Source of the DNA: Microbacteriaceae bacterium
Lineage (GTDB): Bacteria; Actinomycetota; Actinomycetes; Actinomycetales; Microbacteriaceae
Assembly: GCA_025465035.1 (NCBI GenBank)
Contig: JAODMH010000041.1
Coordinates: 1 to 32,086 of the forward strand
DNA length: 32,086 nucleotides
Reading direction: 5' to 3'
Shown here: positions 29,746 to 32,086 of the stretch, piece by piece
Position numbering within the stretch: position 1 is the first letter of the stretch
How the letters are laid out: every line of letters begins with the position of its first letter
Made by a program: the position numbers and the translations under genes
Notes under the pieces: model-generated
Database searches by the model: none
Seen by the model: the letters and a program-made list of their open reading frames with translations, nothing else
Told to the model about the DNA's origin: nothing

Positions 29746-30831
29746 GTGCCGACACCCGCCATTTTCAGTTCGCTCACCGTTCGATCCATGACCTTCCGCA
29801 ACCGGATCTGGGTATCGCCCATGTGCGAGTACTCGGTCGAGAATGAGGACGGCGTCCCGACCGATTGGCACCTCGTACATCTCGGCTCCTTCGCCCGAGG
29901 CGGTGCCGGGCTCGTGATGACCGAGGCCACCGCCGTGAACCCGGTTGGGCGCATCTCGCCTCAGGACACCGGCATCTACAGCGATCCGCAGCGCGCAGCC
30001 TGGGCGCGAATCGTCTCCTTCCTGCACTCGCAGGGTGCCGCCGCCGGCATCCAACTCGCCCACGCGGGGCGAAAGGCATCGACATATCGGCCATGGCACG
30101 AGAAACACGGCACAGTACCGCAGGACGAAGGAGGCTGGCGATCGGTCGCCCCATCCGCGATTGCGTTCACCGGCTATGCGCCGCCGCTGGCCCTCGACCA
30201 CGATGGCATCGCGCAGGTGGTGGCGGACTTCACCGCCGCGGCACGGCGAGCGATCGATGCGGGATTCGACGTCCTCGAACTCCACGCCGCCCACGGTTAC
30301 CTGCTCCACCAGTTCCTCTCACCGCTGTCGAACCAGCGCGAGGACGAGTATGGCGGGAGTCTCGAGAACCGTGCCAGGCTGCTGCTCGAGGTCGTCAGCG
30401 CCGTGCGCGCCGAGGCGGGCGGCGACGTGCCGCTCTTCGTGCGATTCTCGGCGACCGACTGGGCGGATGGCGGCTGGGACCGCGAGCAGACCGCGACCGT
30501 CGCCGCCTGGGCGCGTGACGCCGGCGCCGACCTCTTCGACGTGTCGACAGGCGGCCTCGTCGCCGGCGCGAGCGCCCCCGTCGGCCCCGGCTACCAGGTG
30601 CCGTTCGCCGACTTCATCAAGCACGCGTCATCCGTGGACGTGAACGCCGTCGGTCTCATCACCGAGGCGCAGCAGGCGGAGGACATCGTCTCGTCCGGCA
30701 AGGCGGATGCCGTCATGATCGGCCGAGAACTCCTGCGCGACCCGCACTTCCCGCTCCGCGCCGCCAGGGAGCTCGGTTACGACCCGCCCTACTGGCCCTC
30801 GCAGTACCTCAGAGCCAAGCTCCCGGTCTGA
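29746..30831 (+). CDS. NADPH:flavin ene-reductase, Old Yellow Enzyme family (YqjM-type)
   Basis: A 361-residue FMN TIM-barrel enzyme that reduces activated C=C bonds with NADPH. SPMCEYS near residue 27 holds the Cys that marks the YqjM (thermophilic-like) class. Other markers are QLAHAGRKAS, ELHAAHGYLLHQFLSP with the His pair that binds the substrate oxygen, SNQREDEYGGSLENRARLLLE, and the C-terminal phosphate-binding region DAVMIGRELLRDP. Full length. GTG 29746 starts 2 bp after the HAD stop, so the two are co-transcribed. Its physiological substrate is unknown; related proteins respond to electrophiles and oxidative stress. Confidence 0.93.
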   Translation: MPTPAIFSSLTVRSMTFRNRIWVSPMCEYSVENEDGVPTDWHLVHLGSFARGGAGLVMTEATAVNPVGRISPQDTGIYSDPQRAAWARIVSFLHSQGAAAGIQLAHAGRKASTYRPWHEKHGTVPQDEGGWRSVAPSAIAFTGYAPPLALDHDGIAQVVADFTAAARRAIDAGFDVLELHAAHGYLLHQFLSPLSNQREDEYGGSLENRARLLLEVVSAVRAEAGGDVPLFVRFSATDWADGGWDREQTATVAAWARDAGADLFDVSTGGLVAGASAPVGPGYQVPFADFIKHASSVDVNAVGLITEAQQAEDIVSSGKADAVMIGRELLRDPHFPLRAARELGYDPPYWPSQYLRAKLPV

Positions 30832-30861
30832 GACCCGGCTGCCCTTCCCGGCGGCGCCGGC

Positions 30862-30909
30862 CAACAGGATGCACCGCCCGGTTCCATGCCGCCCATCCTG
30901 TCGACGGGC
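30862..30909. repeat. Palindromic repeat, family 2, copy D
   Basis: CAACAGGATG and CATCCTGTCG pair at 9 of 10 positions; CATCCTGTCGACGGGC and the 48-bp span are identical in layout to copy C. A shortened third unit (CAACAG...GTCCTGTC) follows at 30913-30932. Lies in the convergent gap between the OYE-like gene and the CNNM gene. Confidence 0.7.
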
Positions 30910-30962
30910 TCCCAACAGCACTCCGTCCTGTCCGCCGGCCCTGCCACCCCGGGCGAGGGCCC

Positions 30963-32003
30963 TCACGACCGCCGCGTAGCATCCTGGACCTCGCCGACCA
31001 ACTCTTCGATGATGTCCTCCAAGAACAGGACGCCCCGGGTGGCCCCGCTGTCGTCGAATACCCGCGCGAGGTGCACCCCCGATCGGCGCATGGCGGCCAG
31101 CGCATCCTCGAGGTCGGTTCCGCGGAAGATCGAGATGAGCTGCCTGATGCGTTTCGGCGGCACCGGCTCGTCGAACTCGGCCGGGTCCTCGAGGTCGAGC
31201 ACGTCCTTGAGATGCAGGTAGCCGGTCGGCTCCCCATCGCTGTCGACCAGCACGTAGCGCGAGAAGCCGCTCTGGGCGACGGCGCGCTCGACCTCGGCCG
31301 GCGTCGCCGCCTCAGAGAGACTCACGAGGTCCGGCATCCCGACAGCGATGTCCTTGACCTTCTTGGCGCTGAACTCGAAGGCGGCATTGAGGGCGCCGAT
31401 GCTGTCGGTGAGCACCCCTTCTCTGGTGGACTGGGCGACGATGTTGGCGACCTCGTCGACGGTGAAGGCGCTGTTCGCCTCGTTCTTCGGTTCGACCCGG
31501 AACAGCCGCAGGAATCCGTTGGCCGTCGCGTTGAGGGCGATGATGATCGGGCGGAAGACCGTCGACAGGAACACCAGTGGCGGCGCGAGGATCAGCGCGG
31601 CACGATCCGGCACGGAGAAGGAGAGGTTCTTCGGTACCATTTCGCCGAACACGACGTGCAGAAACGAGACGATGATCAGGGTGACCACGAATGCGATCGT
31701 GCCCAGGACCTCCTCCGGCCAGCCGGTGAGTGCGAGCGGCAATTCCAGCAGGCGGTGAAGAGCGGGTTCTGAAACGTTCAGGATGAGCAGCGAGCAGACG
31801 GTGATGCCCAGTTGGCTCGTCGCCAGCATCATGGTCGCGTGTTCCATCGCGTAGAGCGTGGTCTTCGCCGCACGGCTTCCCGCCTCCGCGCGCGGCTCGA
31901 TCTGCGAGCGTCGCGCCGAGATGACGGCGAATTCTGCGCCGACGAAGAAGGCGTTGACGAACAGAAGCAGGACGAGCCAGGCGATTCCGGACCAGTCGCT
32001 CAT
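30963..32003 (-). CDS. CNNM/CorC-like transporter with CBS domains (hemolysin family)
   Basis: A 346-residue membrane protein. The N-terminal CNNM (DUF21) domain has about four hydrophobic segments. It has AEFAVISARRSQIE after TM1, SQLGITVCSLLI, and HVVFGEMVPKNLSFS, which contains the family's conserved acidic/Pro motif. A CBS pair follows (residues about 200-325: VGMPDLVSLSEAATPAEV, YLHLKDVLDL, VLFLEDIIEELVGEV). The protein ends right after the second CBS motif and lacks the C-terminal CorC_HlyC domain found in longer relatives. The family is linked to Mg2+/Co2+ transport or efflux. It overlaps the upstream gene by 4 bp (ATGA), and that gene is probably its paralogue with the CorC tail; the two likely form a heteromeric unit. 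Confidence 0.9.
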   Translation of the reverse strand: MSDWSGIAWLVLLLFVNAFFVGAEFAVISARRSQIEPRAEAGSRAAKTTLYAMEHATMMLATSQLGITVCSLLILNVSEPALHRLLELPLALTGWPEEVLGTIAFVVTLIIVSFLHVVFGEMVPKNLSFSVPDRAALILAPPLVFLSTVFRPIIIALNATANGFLRLFRVEPKNEANSAFTVDEVANIVAQSTREGVLTDSIGALNAAFEFSAKKVKDIAVGMPDLVSLSEAATPAEVERAVAQSGFSRYVLVDSDGEPTGYLHLKDVLDLEDPAEFDEPVPPKRIRQLISIFRGTDLEDALAAMRRSGVHLARVFDDSGATRGVLFLEDIIEELVGEVQDATRRS

Positions 32004-32086
32004 GAGCGGTCACCGCCGTTGCCGTCCTCGGGCGACGGCGTGAAGCGAACGCGGTCGATCCGCCGGCCGTCCAGCCGCTCGACCCT
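32000..32086 (-). CDS. C-terminal end of an upstream gene, probably a CNNM/CBS/CorC paralogue (partial)
   Basis: The minus strand is open from the window edge to a TGA at 32000-32002 that overlaps the ATG of the downstream CNNM gene. The 28 visible residues include RLDGRRIDRVRFTPSP, which suits the tail of a CorC_HlyC domain. The identification rests mostly on the tandem arrangement of such genes in this group of bacteria. Confidence 0.6.
   Translation of the reverse strand, partial: RVERLDGRRIDRVRFTPSPEDGNGGDRS

Noticed and set aside
1-32086. tRNA, rRNA, CRISPR array, transposase, integrase or toxin-antitoxin genes
   Set aside because: Looked for and not seen; the repeats present are dispersed palindromes, not spaced direct repeats, and no ORF resembles these proteins.

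Overview
This is a high-GC chromosomal segment from an actinobacterium, most likely a member of the Microbacteriaceae. The evidence is the gene set (an MshA-like glycosyltransferase, a LytR-CpsA-Psr protein, a GT87-like mannosyltransferase, MetY/MetX, paired CNNM/CBS proteins), the frequent GTG starts, and a recurrent TANNNT-N6-ATG/GTG arrangement typical of leaderless actinobacterial transcripts. The family assignment is inference. I see no rRNA, tRNA, CRISPR array, insertion sequence, integrase or phage gene; it reads as an ordinary chromosome carrying small palindromic repeats and a few tandem gene duplications.

Layout. 1-7.2 kb: a truncated MerA/Lpd-like flavoprotein, a convergent MshA-like glycosyltransferase, a tandem pair of short-chain dehydrogenases, a tandem pair of small lipoproteins (the second broken by a deletion and frameshift), and an amidase. 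7.3-10 kb: an LCP cell-wall ligase, a small unknown protein, and an SMR efflux gene coupled to a TetR regulator behind a palindromic operator. 10-12 kb: a leftward cluster of phosphoribosyltransferase, a 20-codon leaderless ORF overlapping ung, and a PAT-type acetyltransferase; stop codons of upstream genes double as -10 hexamers for the next gene. 12-15.7 kb: an MFS transporter with an M20D peptidase, then a short-chain dehydrogenase. 15.7-18 kb: an EmrB/QacA-type exporter with its PadR regulator and a palindromic operator over the regulator start. 18-20.8 kb: metY and metX, separated by a palindromic repeat.

20.8-24.9 kb holds the most unusual block: two paralogous response regulators flank a six-TM histidine kinase and a second six-TM protein that looks like a catalytically dead kinase sibling, translationally coupled to the real one. 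I infer an atypical four-component signalling module and do not recognise a named system for it.

25-32 kb: an AraJ/PbuE-type MFS exporter; a leftward set of nnrD, a GT87-like membrane glycosyltransferase and a thiamine-binding protein; a divergent HAD phosphatase with an OYE/YqjM-type reductase; and two overlapping CNNM/CBS genes running off the right edge.

Among the non-coding features, every convergent gap longer than about 90 bp carries a sizeable palindrome. Two of these are copies of one 67-bp element, and a third belongs to a second, 48-bp family that recurs in a same-strand gap.
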